This document shows positions 19,185 through 28,192 of a DNA stretch of 64,000 nucleotides, one piece after another. Under the pieces are notes generated by a model. It did not search any database. It saw nothing but the letters and a program-made list of their open reading frames with translations, and was not told the origin of the DNA. The stretch comes from Brumimicrobium salinarum (GTDB lineage Bacteria; Bacteroidota; Bacteroidia; Flavobacteriales_D; Crocinitomicaceae), in assembly GCF_002844555.1 (NCBI RefSeq), contig NZ_PJNI01000005.1, positions 124,001 through 188,000 on the forward strand, written 5' to 3'. The first letter of the stretch is position 1, and the number at the start of each line of letters is the position of its first letter. A program made the translations under genes and the position numbers.

Positions 19185-20057
19185 ATGAAAAAAGGTCTAT
19201 TAATCTCTGTAATAGTAATAGGAGTAGCCGCTTTAGGTTACACGCTATTAAATCAAGAAAAGGATAACAACTTGAGTGATGTTAAAAGTTCAAATCAAGT
19301 AACCCCTAAAAACACCAATCAAAATTCGGAAAAATCCCAAGGAAGTTTGGAAGCAACAGGGGATCAACAACAAAGTTTTCCTTACGCAATTTTGTTTTAC
19401 TTAAAAGATCAATTGCATCAAATAAATTTTGAGTCCGATGGATTTAGCCAGCCAAATCCTGTATCAAACCCTCAGTCAGCTCAAACTATAGAGAATGACA
19501 AATATTTCACAACGAGCGTAATGCCAAAGGATATTCTTAATGCTTTACCCATTTCCGATGGAATGATTTTTTACACTGGATTACAATCTAATACCGATCC
19601 AAGTCTGTGGTTTTACATAGAAAGAGCTGATGAAAAGCAAGAGTATAACGTTTGGATGTATCATAGTGACACTAAAAAATCCACATTATTATTCAACAGA
19701 GATACTAGTCCAAACTCTGATTTTGCCTTCAAACCTTTTGCAATTTCAAAGGATAATAAAACTGTATATTTAGAAGGATTGATCTTTGATAGTTACGACA
19801 TTCACAAAGCAGTTTATGCTTACAATGTTGAAACAAAGAAAAGTACAGAAATACCATTGCACGCCTACTATTCAATCACTCCAGTACTATCTCCAAATGA
19901 CCGTTACCTAACATATTCAGCTGCTTCAGAACCTGTGAATGTACACACTACACCCAATCAGCTCTTTATTTATGATTTAAAACAAAAAGAAGAAACGCGT
20001 ATCTTTTCCGATGAGAAAACATTTATTGGATTAGAAGGATGGATTAAAGCGCAATAA
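19185..20057 (+). CDS. membrane-anchored protein with beta-propeller-like C-terminal part
   Basis: A 290-residue protein of unknown function. It starts with a single hydrophobic segment (MKKGLLISVIVIGVAALGYTLL) without a lipobox, so it is either an anchor or a signal peptide. A low-complexity Asn/Gln/Ser-rich linker follows to about residue 65. The rest resembles PD40/TolB-type propeller blades: VWMYHSDTKKSTLLFN, AYNVETKKSTEIPLH, LSPNDRYLTYSAASEP and LFIYDLKQKEETRIF are repeated strand-turn units. Such domains usually bind proteins or glycans in the periplasm. It precedes the M23 gene by 23 bases, so both may be co-transcribed. Confidence 0.6.
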   Translation: MKKGLLISVIVIGVAALGYTLLNQEKDNNLSDVKSSNQVTPKNTNQNSEKSQGSLEATGDQQQSFPYAILFYLKDQLHQINFESDGFSQPNPVSNPQSAQTIENDKYFTTSVMPKDILNALPISDGMIFYTGLQSNTDPSLWFYIERADEKQEYNVWMYHSDTKKSTLLFNRDTSPNSDFAFKPFAISKDNKTVYLEGLIFDSYDIHKAVYAYNVETKKSTEIPLHAYYSITPVLSPNDRYLTYSAASEPVNVHTTPNQLFIYDLKQKEETRIFSDEKTFIGLEGWIKAQ

Positions 20058-20080
20058 ATATTACGAATACCCTTATTACT

Positions 20081-22078
20081 ATGAAAAAAACTACACAATA
20101 TATCATCGGTTTTTTAATAATTCAGCTTTTTGTTTTAGATGCCTTTGGACAGGGATTTAAACTTCCTTGGAATAGCGGCACAAGCTATTATGTTTCTCGA
20201 ACAGGCTCACCTGCTCCGACAGGGGGCGTTGGAACCTCCTGTGGGCCTAATTCAGCTTACAATGGTTTTAATCCACACGGTTATATTGCTATTGATTTTG
20301 ATTCTCCAAATGGTGTTTACGATCCTGTTCGAGCAGTTAAAGCTGGAACAGTAGTACACGCAGGATGGGCAGGTGGATATGGAAAACTCGTTAGAATTCG
20401 TCATTCTGATAATACCCAAACTTATTATGCACACAACGAAACGATTTATGTTTCGGTAGGACAATATGTAGAACAAGGATGTAGACTTGCAGACGGAGGA
20501 AATACTGGAAATTCATTTGGAGACCATATTCATTTCGAATGGAGAGATGTTGGTGGTGTTGCTTTTGCTGACAAACGTTATCCCAACTTCATAGAATGTG
20601 GATGTAAAGTAAAACCAAGATATTGTTACAGATCGACAAACTCTGTTGGGTCATGTTCTGGCTCACCTTGTACGCCACCATCCAATGATGAATGTTCCTC
20701 AGCGCGCACAATTACATCAAACGGTTCAACTTTAAGCGGAACCGTAAGTTGTGCATCAGGCTCATTCGGTCCAAATCAATGTACTGGTTGTAACTGTTCA
20801 TCAAACGATGATTTAGATGTGTATTATAAATTTACAGCACAGGCAAGCAGCCACACCATAACACTTTCTAATTATGCGAGTAATTTTGATGGAGTCATTG
20901 AACTTCGTTCTGGATGTACTACTGGAACAAATATTTCATGTTATGATCCCGTTGGTGTTCCCTCTTCTATTTCCAAAACATTTAACAACTTAACGATTGG
21001 ATCAACCTATTACATAAGGGTTTATGAATGGAACAATATTGCTTCTCCTCCATCTAGTCCAACATTTAAAATAAAAGTCACACATACATGTCCACAACCA
21101 GGGAGCATTGCAAATATTAGTGGTGATCTTACAGTATGTGAGAACTCATCTCAAACATATTCTATTCCAGCGGTCACTAATGCCTCAAGTTATGTTTGGT
21201 CATTACCGAGTGGATGGACAGGATCTTCATCTAGTAGTTCGATAACAGCAAATGTAGGCGCAACTGGAGGTGAAATTAGCGTAATTGCTAAAAACAACTG
21301 TGGTAGTACAGCAATGAAAACCATCATGGTTGGGGTTACTGATATCCCACAAATTCCGAGCGTAATTTCTGGTTCGGATAAATTATGTGGTGGAGGAAAT
21401 ACAACTGAAACATATAGTGTAAGTCCAGTTTCTGGTGCCACTAGCTTTATTTGGAATTTACCAAGTGGCTGGTCTGGTAGTTCTAATACGACTTTAATTA
21501 GTGCTACAACTGATGGAACAGCAGGAACGGTTTCTGTAAAGGCAAGCAATATTTGTGGAGAAAGTCCGACTCGTTCACTGAATGTAAGCGCGCTAAGCTT
21601 AAATCGAAACATTAGTGCTTCAGGAGGTATATTAACAGCAGATGAAAACAATGCACAATATCAATGGATTAATTGTGCTACATCTCATCCAATTAATGGA
21701 GCGATACAACAAACTTTTAGTCCAGCAGTCGACGGTGATTACGCAGTGGTTTTAGAAAAACAAGGTTGTATTGATACATCAGCTTGTATTCCTGTATCGA
21801 GTTTAGGACTCACCTATTTCAATGAAGACTTGCAACTACTAGCTTATCCGAATCCTACACGCAATAGTATACACATAACATTGAATGGGTTAAGGAATGA
21901 AAAACATACCATTCAATTTGTTAATGCAACGGGACAAGTGGTTATTAGTAAAGAAATACAACCCAGTAACCATTCATTTGAGAAATCTTTCGATATGGGT
22001 AGACTACCAACAGGGCTTTATTTTCTGAAAATAAGTTCTCCTCGTTTTAGACACACGTTTAAGATTGAAAAGTTGTAA
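20081..22078 (+). CDS. secreted M23-family peptidase with T9SS C-terminal sorting domain
   Basis: A 665-residue protein exported by the type IX system. After a signal peptide (to about residue 24, DAFGQG) the M23/LytM-like domain spans ~40-175. It has NPHGYIAIDFDSP, with His and Asp of the first zinc motif, VVHAGWAGGYGKLVRIRH, TYYAHNETIYVSVGQYV, and GDHIHFEW for the second zinc site. A Cys-rich region and a jelly-roll-like domain follow (~185-340), then two PKD/Ig-like repeats (~345-505) each with a YxWxLPSGWxGSS pattern. The end (~590-665) is a type A sorting domain: LAYPNPTRNSIHITL and PTGLYFLKI. It likely cleaves peptide bridges in cell walls or other Gly-rich peptides outside the cell. 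Confidence 0.87.
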   Translation: MKKTTQYIIGFLIIQLFVLDAFGQGFKLPWNSGTSYYVSRTGSPAPTGGVGTSCGPNSAYNGFNPHGYIAIDFDSPNGVYDPVRAVKAGTVVHAGWAGGYGKLVRIRHSDNTQTYYAHNETIYVSVGQYVEQGCRLADGGNTGNSFGDHIHFEWRDVGGVAFADKRYPNFIECGCKVKPRYCYRSTNSVGSCSGSPCTPPSNDECSSARTITSNGSTLSGTVSCASGSFGPNQCTGCNCSSNDDLDVYYKFTAQASSHTITLSNYASNFDGVIELRSGCTTGTNISCYDPVGVPSSISKTFNNLTIGSTYYIRVYEWNNIASPPSSPTFKIKVTHTCPQPGSIANISGDLTVCENSSQTYSIPAVTNASSYVWSLPSGWTGSSSSSSITANVGATGGEISVIAKNNCGSTAMKTIMVGVTDIPQIPSVISGSDKLCGGGNTTETYSVSPVSGATSFIWNLPSGWSGSSNTTLISATTDGTAGTVSVKASNICGESPTRSLNVSALSLNRNISASGGILTADENNAQYQWINCATSHPINGAIQQTFSPAVDGDYAVVLEKQGCIDTSACIPVSSLGLTYFNEDLQLLAYPNPTRNSIHITLNGLRNEKHTIQFVNATGQVVISKEIQPSNHSFEKSFDMGRLPTGLYFLKISSPRFRHTFKIEKL

Positions 22079-22102
22079 ACGCTTAAGTATAAAATTATAC
22101 AG

Positions 22103-22140
22103 AAACATCCTTCATAAGAAAAATGAAGGATGTTTTTTTT
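22103..22140 (+). terminator. strong terminator after the M23 gene
   Basis: A 13-bp perfect stem (arms 22103-22115 and 22123-22135, AAACATCCTTCAT pairing with ATGAAGGATGTTT, 7-base loop) runs into a T tract to 22140, about 25 bases past the stop. Confidence 0.88.
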
Positions 22141-22202
22141 AAAAGTGTATGATTAAAATATTTCTTTTCGTAAAAATTTAAGGTGCAACCAAAAAAATAT
22201 TC

Positions 22203-22210
22203 TACTTTTG
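22203..22210 (+). promoter_or_regulatory. -7 box (TACTTTTG) for the protease pair
   Basis: TACTTTTG matches TAnnTTTG and ends 17 bases before the ATG at 22228. It lies downstream of the alternative in-frame start at 22183, which argues for the later start. No clear -33 TTG. Confidence 0.5.
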
Positions 22211-22227
22211 TATGTTTAACATATTTT

Positions 22228-23787
22228 ATGAAAACATTATTACCCGCACTTTTACTTTCTTCTTTGATTTTATTTCAAAGTTGCGCCACTATTTTAGGAA
22301 CTAAAAAACAAACAGTTGAATTGCGCACAGAAGATGAAACAGCCGAAGTTTATACAGCAGATACATTATTAGCCGCTGGTGCATCTACTAATCTTTCCCT
22401 TGAAAAAAGTTTTGACACCAAACAAGTGATTGTCAAAAAAGATGGATTTGAGGATAAGTATTATTGTGTAGTTGCTTCAAAAAGATCTCCACTTTATTTT
22501 CTATCATGGTTTCCTTTTGTTGTTGTGCTCGCACCGTTTTATGATTACGGTATCAAATCTTATAAATATGATTTTAAGAGTCGTGCGCTTGCCCCATCTA
22601 CCCAAAAATCAAAGTATAGAAGCGATGATGATAAGTATATTTTAGTTAATGACGTTTCTATTAACTTAACAAAAGATAGCTTGAGTGAAACTATACAGCT
22701 CCTCAACTCTTATAAAAGGTTTGGTTATCAATTACGAGAAAAAAGATACGATGTTAATGAACATCATGGTATAATTTTAGACGATGATATTGAAGTTTCA
22801 AATACGGTCTTCTCCACCATTTTAAATGAGTATTTAAAAGACCGTAATTTTACGGATTCAACAAAAAACATTTTAAACAACAATACAAACACCTTGTATT
22901 TAGATGCAGAGATAAATTCACTAAGCTTAACGAGAATAGTTTATTCCACAAACACACCTAGATTTTTCATTGGAGATATAGGCATTACATGGACAGTAAA
23001 AGATATTTACAAAAAAGAATTATTCTCCTTTACAGATGAAGTAAGAACAGATGAAATCGCAAATCCGTTTGTAGATGATGACAAAAAGAATTATTTTTTC
23101 AGAAATGCTTTAAGTAAATCGCTCATTAATTTACTCGAGACGGAAGATTATTTTAATGTTTCTAAAATTATCGTCGAAAGTGAAGAAAAAGAAGCGTTTT
23201 TCGTATCGAAACCTGCACAATTAATTGATAACAATATTGGAAACGCACTCAAAGCAACAGTTACCGTAAAAACAAAAGATGGACATGGTTCAGGATTTTT
23301 CATTAACAATGAAGGATATTTGTTAACCAATTATCACGTAGTAGCTGGTGTTGAGAAGGAAGATTTAACAGTCATTCTCAATAATGGAGAAGAACATCAA
23401 GCTAAAGTTATTCGACAAAGTGAATTTGACGACCTTGCACTACTTAAAATAGAACATCAGAATACATATTCATTTAACTTAGAAGGAGAACAAACTGGTT
23501 CAATTGGAGACGAAATTTTCGCCATAGGTACTCCAAACGCAATTGAATTGGGACAATCCTTAAGTAAGGGGATTATTTCTGGAAAAAGAAAGAATGACAA
23601 TGAACAAACCTATTTTCAAACAGATGCAAGTGTAAATCACGGAAACAGTGGTGGAGCTTTAGTGCTAAAATCTGGAGAACTAATAGGAATAGTAAATGCC
23701 AAACTCGTTGGTATTGGTATAGAAGGTATTGGATTTGCCATAGAAATTAAACGCGCGGTAAAATCACTAAATTTAAAATATAATTAA
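22228..23787 (+). CDS. lipoprotein trypsin-like serine protease, first of a tandem pair
   Basis: A 519-residue lipoprotein. From the ATG at 22228 there is a lipoprotein signal with LILFQSC as lipobox; the upstream start at 22183 would hide it. Residues ~25-110 resemble a PEGA-like beta sandwich (VELRTEDETAEVYTADTLL) ending in an unusual hydrophobic stretch, SPLYFLSWFPFVVVLAPFYD. Residues ~130-320 are a domain I do not recognise. The C-terminal ~200 residues are a Do/HtrA-like trypsin domain without PDZ. The catalytic triad is His370 (LTNYHVV), Asp402 (FDDLALLKI) and Ser474 (GNSGGAL). It probably cleaves damaged or specific envelope proteins. The paralogue follows 10 bases later. Confidence 0.82.
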   Translation: MKTLLPALLLSSLILFQSCATILGTKKQTVELRTEDETAEVYTADTLLAAGASTNLSLEKSFDTKQVIVKKDGFEDKYYCVVASKRSPLYFLSWFPFVVVLAPFYDYGIKSYKYDFKSRALAPSTQKSKYRSDDDKYILVNDVSINLTKDSLSETIQLLNSYKRFGYQLREKRYDVNEHHGIILDDDIEVSNTVFSTILNEYLKDRNFTDSTKNILNNNTNTLYLDAEINSLSLTRIVYSTNTPRFFIGDIGITWTVKDIYKKELFSFTDEVRTDEIANPFVDDDKKNYFFRNALSKSLINLLETEDYFNVSKIIVESEEKEAFFVSKPAQLIDNNIGNALKATVTVKTKDGHGSGFFINNEGYLLTNYHVVAGVEKEDLTVILNNGEEHQAKVIRQSEFDDLALLKIEHQNTYSFNLEGEQTGSIGDEIFAIGTPNAIELGQSLSKGIISGKRKNDNEQTYFQTDASVNHGNSGGALVLKSGELIGIVNAKLVGIGIEGIGFAIEIKRAVKSLNLKYN

Positions 23788-23797
23788 TCCAAAATAA

Positions 23798-25363
23798 ATG
23801 AAGAAACCATTAATCTATTTATCATTAGCAAGCTTATTTTTCACAACAAGTTGTGCATCTATAATAGCTTCAAAAAAGCAAAAAGTAAACATTTCAACGA
23901 ATGATCAAGAGGCGGAAGTTTATATTGAAGACTCTCTTGTGGCATCTGGTGATTACAAAGAGTTCAAATTAACGAAACAATACCAATCATATCAGTTTAT
24001 AGTTAAAAAAGAAGGTTATTTACCTGCTTATTACAGTTCTTTCATGTCTAAAAGGTCGCCATTATATATCATATCTTGGCTTCCACCTTTTATACTGTAC
24101 TTTGCGCCAGCTTTTGAAGGTGGTCGTAAAAGTTTTCGCTATGATCTTTCAGAGAAAAAATTCGAACCATCAACAATAGAAAAAACTGATAAAAAAGAAG
24201 ACGAAAAGTACATAATTGTAAACAATGTTGCTTTTAATGTTGAGAAAGATAGCCTGGAACAATTTAGTATGCCTATAACAAAATATAAAAACGCAGGATA
24301 TACAATTGATGAGAATCGTAAAGAAACAACTTCTATATTTGGTAGCTCTAAAAATACAGAAAATATAAAAATCGAAAACACCATATTTTCTGATATTATA
24401 AACGATGAATTGAAAGAGCGTGGATATGTCGATACGTTAAACAAAGTACTCAAGAATAAAACAAATACATTATATCTTGATGCTGACCTTAATTATCTAG
24501 CACTTACGAAAATTACACCCATACATTATTATGGTCAAGGTGCTTTTTATCGTGGTGAAATAGGAATAAAATGGACAGTTAAAGACATCTATAAAACGGA
24601 AATATTCACATTTGAAGACAAAGTAACAACTGGTGAAATTGCAACACCTTTCCCGAAAAAAGATGAAGAAGCAATTTTATTCAATGATGCTTTCGCAATT
24701 TCTTTAGATAACCTTTTAAAATCAGAAGATTATATTGCGAATTCTGAAGTAATGAAAAAAGCCGAAGAATTAGATAAAATTGAAATCGCAGAACCAACTA
24801 ATACTATAGATAAAAACATAGGTCAAGCGCTAGCTGCAACAGTTACGATAAAGACAGATGAGGGACATGGTTCTGGTTTTTTCATTAATAACGAAGGATA
24901 CATTTTAACAAATCACCATGTTATTTCTAGAGACGAAGATTATACAGTCGTTTTAAATAATGGGGAAGAATTTGATGCGGAAATTATTCAGTCCAATGCG
25001 TTCGATGACGTGGCGATTATAAAAATTGACCACCAAAACAAGCTATCATACGACATCCAGAACTTTAAAGAAGGGAGTATTGGAGATGATATCTATGCAA
25101 TTGGAACACCTAATGCGGTTGAACTTGGTCAAACGTTAAGTAAAGGGATTATTTCTGGTCAAAGAACTAACGACAATGGACAAGAATATTACCAAACTGA
25201 TGCAAGTGTAAACCGTGGAAACAGTGGTGGAGCATTTGTTAATAGTGAAGGTGAAATTCTAGGTATTGTTAATGCAAAACTTGTAGGAATTGGCGTTGAA
25301 GGTGTTGGTTTCGCAATAAAAATTGGGAAAATTCAAGAAATGTTGAACATCCAATTCAAATAA
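23798..25363 (+). CDS. lipoprotein trypsin-like serine protease, second of the pair
   Basis: A 521-residue paralogue of the preceding gene, with the same layout throughout. The lipobox is FFTTSC. An N-terminal PEGA-like sandwich (NISTNDQEAEVYIEDSLV) ends in a hydrophobic patch, SPLYIISWLPPFILYFAP. A middle domain of unknown fold contains KTNTLYLDADLNYLALTKI, and matching words occur in the partner (NTNTLYLDAEINSLSLTRI). The protease domain has His374 (TNHHVIS), Asp404 (FDDVAIIKI) and Ser476 (GNSGGAF). All three are intact, so both enzymes should be active. The pair is one operon, closed by a terminator at 25387-25418. The products may form a complex, but this is inference. Confidence 0.82.
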   Translation: MKKPLIYLSLASLFFTTSCASIIASKKQKVNISTNDQEAEVYIEDSLVASGDYKEFKLTKQYQSYQFIVKKEGYLPAYYSSFMSKRSPLYIISWLPPFILYFAPAFEGGRKSFRYDLSEKKFEPSTIEKTDKKEDEKYIIVNNVAFNVEKDSLEQFSMPITKYKNAGYTIDENRKETTSIFGSSKNTENIKIENTIFSDIINDELKERGYVDTLNKVLKNKTNTLYLDADLNYLALTKITPIHYYGQGAFYRGEIGIKWTVKDIYKTEIFTFEDKVTTGEIATPFPKKDEEAILFNDAFAISLDNLLKSEDYIANSEVMKKAEELDKIEIAEPTNTIDKNIGQALAATVTIKTDEGHGSGFFINNEGYILTNHHVISRDEDYTVVLNNGEEFDAEIIQSNAFDDVAIIKIDHQNKLSYDIQNFKEGSIGDDIYAIGTPNAVELGQTLSKGIISGQRTNDNGQEYYQTDASVNRGNSGGAFVNSEGEILGIVNAKLVGIGVEGVGFAIKIGKIQEMLNIQFK

Positions 25364-25386
25364 TAAAGCAATAAAATTTATATTAA

Positions 25387-25418
25387 AAGTCTGTGGTAAA
25401 CAACCACAGGCTTTTTTT
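25387..25418 (+). terminator. terminator of the protease operon
   Basis: Arms AAGTCTGTGGT (25387-25397) and ACCACAGGCTT (25403-25413), one G-U pair, five-base loop, then a T run to 25418. It starts 23 bases after the stop of the second protease gene. Confidence 0.88.
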
Positions 25419-25794
25419 ATGCATTATAATTTATAGGAATAGTCCATACTTATAATTGCTAAATTTAAAGTTCAAATCGTTTCCATTGGAAGCTTACCGG
25501 TTAGTAAATTGAATAAATTAAGCATTGAGATAAGATTTCAATTAACGTTAGAATAAAGATTATTGGGGTAATTTATTTAATGATTCTCCACTACTCTACC
25601 AATGTGGTTTTAATAATATTTCTCCATCTATAAAATCAAAAACTTTAGCGATAATCAAAATGAAAGTCGGTTAGCGTTAGGCTTTTCAAATTTTAAAAAT
25701 CTACAGACAGTAATTTCTAATTCAAATAAATTAATGAAACCGCAAAAAGATTTTTGAAGTATGGAATTGTTTTAGGATTGGTAATAGCAACGAC
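25419..25794. other. 376-bp spacer without recognisable gene
   Basis: AT-rich DNA between convergent genes. Short open stretches exist on both strands (for example a minus-strand frame ending FIDGEILLKPHW near 25598-25633), but none has a proper start and length. It could be the remains of a decayed gene; nothing can be assigned. Confidence 0.3.
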
Positions 25795-26010
25795 TTAAGA
25801 AATTTCAATTTCTATCTGCTGCCCAATAACAATTGTTTCACCACGTCGAATTTTAGCTCTTTTACGTTGCTCAACCTCACCTGCCCTAACAACTACCCCG
25901 TCTTCAACAATCATCTTCGCATGTCCTCCTGTTTGCGCAATACCGAGTGTTTTTAGCAACTGAATGAGTTCTATATATTCACCTTCTAGTGAAAAGTTAA
26001 CTTTTTCCAT
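25795..26010 (-). CDS. S4-domain RNA-binding protein (YbcJ-like)
   Basis: A 71-residue protein consisting almost only of an S4 RNA-binding fold. I choose the ATG at 26010 (MEKVNFSLEGEYIELIQLL), because the upstream 16 residues of the longer frame are rich in aromatic residues and not conserved in the family. The core LKTLGIAQTGGHAKMIVEDG, followed by VVVRAGEVEQRKRAKIRRGE, is the standard alpha-L motif that binds structured RNA. Small proteins of this type (YbcJ, YaaA) are thought to act on ribosomal RNA or translation, but the target is not known. It lies 76 bases downstream of the end of the POT gene, on the same strand. Confidence 0.85.
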   Translation of the reverse strand: MEKVNFSLEGEYIELIQLLKTLGIAQTGGHAKMIVEDGVVVRAGEVEQRKRAKIRRGETIVIGQQIEIEIS

Positions 26011-26086
26011 AATACAAAGATAAAAAAAACCGCTTCGATTCCACATCAGGGAATGCAAAGCGGTTGAGCATATTCATCATTAGCGT

Positions 26087-28177
26087 TTATTTCACGCCAT
26101 GCATTAATTTCTTTAATAAAGGATTTAAAATAGCAATTAAAATCCCAGCAACTACAGGTATTGCAGTAAAGATTAGGAAGAATGTTGACAAACTATATTC
26201 TTCTTGAATTTCTTCAACCATACCTCCCATAGAAGCAGCTGTTTTATTTCCTATTGCAATGGCTAAATACCACATCCCAAACATTAATGCAATCATTCTT
26301 GCGGGAACTAGTTTACTAACGTAAGACAAACCTACTGGAGATAAACAAAGTTCACCAATAGTATGGAACAGATAGGCAAGCACCAACCACACCATACTTA
26401 CGCGAACCATTCCTGCTTCAGCTCCTTGAGGAATAAAACTTGAACCGTACGCTAAGATAGCAAAACCAACACCAACCAAAATCAAACCTAAAGCATACTT
26501 CATTGCGGCTGAAGGATTGTATTTACTTTCCCACCATTTCGAGAAGAAAGAGGCGAAAGCAATAATAAAGAAAGAGTTTAAGATACTAAACCACGAAACA
26601 GTAATTTCAACTTCATTATCTTTTATCTCTGCTACTTCTCCTTTTACAATCTGAGATTGCAAGCCTTCATCGGCATAGTCTACCGCAAGTTTATTCTCTG
26701 CCACCTCGTCTAAATATTGATACTTACCTAATTCTAGATGAGCTGCAACAGGTTCTCCGACTTTTAATTCACTACTTGATGAGATGCTCAATATTTTTGA
26801 TTCAGCAACCTCACCCTCCTTTAAAGGTCGTGCTTCTGTGATTGGAACGTATTCTTCAACCATTTTTCCATCTACTTCGGTTTCTACCTGTACGGCCTGA
26901 TAGCTAACATCATAAGATTTTGTAGAAAAATCTTGTGTGAGCATCCAAACAACAATCCCCCAAACTAAAGCGAAACAAATAGCTAAAGTGATATTACTTC
27001 CAGGTATTTGCTTAAATGACTTCTTATTCAATAAATAAAGGACCCATGTAATGATCATCAATGGAATTACAGTTAATAAGGTGTTCACAATATTGAAGAT
27101 CAGCGCAGAGTTTCCTGTTAAAACACGATCTGTATAATCTCTGGCAAAAATAACCATCGAAGTTGCCGCTTGTTCAAAAGGAATAAAGAACAATACCGTA
27201 AAGAAAGCAAAGATAATTACGGCAATCATTCGGTCTCTAACTACCTTTTCATAACGAATAATACGAGTAATGATAAGGTATAAAAACAAGAGAACACCAG
27301 CAATAATAATCACTAGGTCACCAGACAATGTATCTTTTGCCAACAAGAACTCTTCCGGTAAAAGGTTAATCCCTCCAATTTTTGACACAGGATCGTTGAT
27401 AAGATAAAGCAAACCTATTATTGAAGTAACTACAATGAGTACTTTATCTACAATTGTAAATTTGTTTTCTTTATAATCTTTAACTTCAGTCGCTTTTTGT
27501 TCTTTCGTTTTACGAATGGGTTTTGCACCAATTTTTCCGAACAAAGGTTTTGACAGTAAGAATTGAATAGTACCGAATAACATAAATACACCCGCTAATC
27601 CGAAGCCCCAAGACCATCCTACACGTTCAGCCAAATAACCACAAAGCATCATTCCAAAAAATGCTCCTGCGTTAACACCCATATAGAAGATAGTATAAGC
27701 CCCATCTTTCTTTTCAGGTAGATAGGTATACATTTCAGAAATGATTGAAGTAATATTTGGTTTAAAAAATCCTGTTCCTAAAACAAGCAAAGCCAAACCT
27801 AAATATAAAGAAAGTTCGGTTTCAAAAGCCATTGACGCATGTCCTGCTGTCATAATCACACAACCAATTAATACGGCACCGCGGTACCCTGTGTACTTAT
27901 CGGCAAGCACTCCTCCTAAGATTGGTGTTAAATACAGTAATCCTGCGTAAGTTCCGAAAAGCGCACCAGCATTCTCTGCCGTCCACTCCCAACCTGGATT
28001 ACTACCAATCACAGCCATCGTTAGGAAGTTAATCAATAAAACCCGCATCCCATAGAAAGAGAAACGTTCCCACATTTCTGTAAAGAAGAGCACAAATAAT
28101 CCCGCAGGGTGACCTAAAACTTTACTTTTAAAAAACTCATCGTGTTCACTTCTGTCCACAACTTCTGCATCTGTCAT
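26087..28177 (-). CDS. POT-family peptide transporter with large C-terminal loop insertion
   Basis: Proton-coupled oligopeptide symporter in the inner membrane, 696 residues. The N terminus carries the family motif FFTEMWERFSFYGMR, in which the Glu and Arg pair takes part in proton coupling. ILGGVLADKYTGYRGAVLIG is the second signature. About fourteen membrane segments are visible. Between segments near residues 420 and 545 there is an extra hydrophilic block of roughly 110 residues (EVDGKMVEEYVPITEARPLK; KILSISSSSELKVGEPVAAH) that is not part of the typical family. It lies 15 bases downstream of a second POT gene on the same strand, so the two form an operon. The substrate is likely di- or tripeptides. 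Confidence 0.88.
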   Translation of the reverse strand: MTDAEVVDRSEHDEFFKSKVLGHPAGLFVLFFTEMWERFSFYGMRVLLINFLTMAVIGSNPGWEWTAENAGALFGTYAGLLYLTPILGGVLADKYTGYRGAVLIGCVIMTAGHASMAFETELSLYLGLALLVLGTGFFKPNITSIISEMYTYLPEKKDGAYTIFYMGVNAGAFFGMMLCGYLAERVGWSWGFGLAGVFMLFGTIQFLLSKPLFGKIGAKPIRKTKEQKATEVKDYKENKFTIVDKVLIVVTSIIGLLYLINDPVSKIGGINLLPEEFLLAKDTLSGDLVIIIAGVLLFLYLIITRIIRYEKVVRDRMIAVIIFAFFTVLFFIPFEQAATSMVIFARDYTDRVLTGNSALIFNIVNTLLTVIPLMIITWVLYLLNKKSFKQIPGSNITLAICFALVWGIVVWMLTQDFSTKSYDVSYQAVQVETEVDGKMVEEYVPITEARPLKEGEVAESKILSISSSSELKVGEPVAAHLELGKYQYLDEVAENKLAVDYADEGLQSQIVKGEVAEIKDNEVEITVSWFSILNSFFIIAFASFFSKWWESKYNPSAAMKYALGLILVGVGFAILAYGSSFIPQGAEAGMVRVSMVWLVLAYLFHTIGELCLSPVGLSYVSKLVPARMIALMFGMWYLAIAIGNKTAASMGGMVEEIQEEYSLSTFFLIFTAIPVVAGILIAILNPLLKKLMHGVK

Positions 28178-28192
28178 AATAGTTACTTTATA

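Noticed and set aside
21190-21651. 153-codon antisense frame within the M23 gene
   Set aside because: Shadow of the Ser/Gly-rich PKD-like repeats.
22228-25363. Toxin-antitoxin or phage-defence operon
   Set aside because: Both genes are envelope lipoproteins with protease domains; there is no nuclease, reverse transcriptase, ATPase or antitoxin-like partner.
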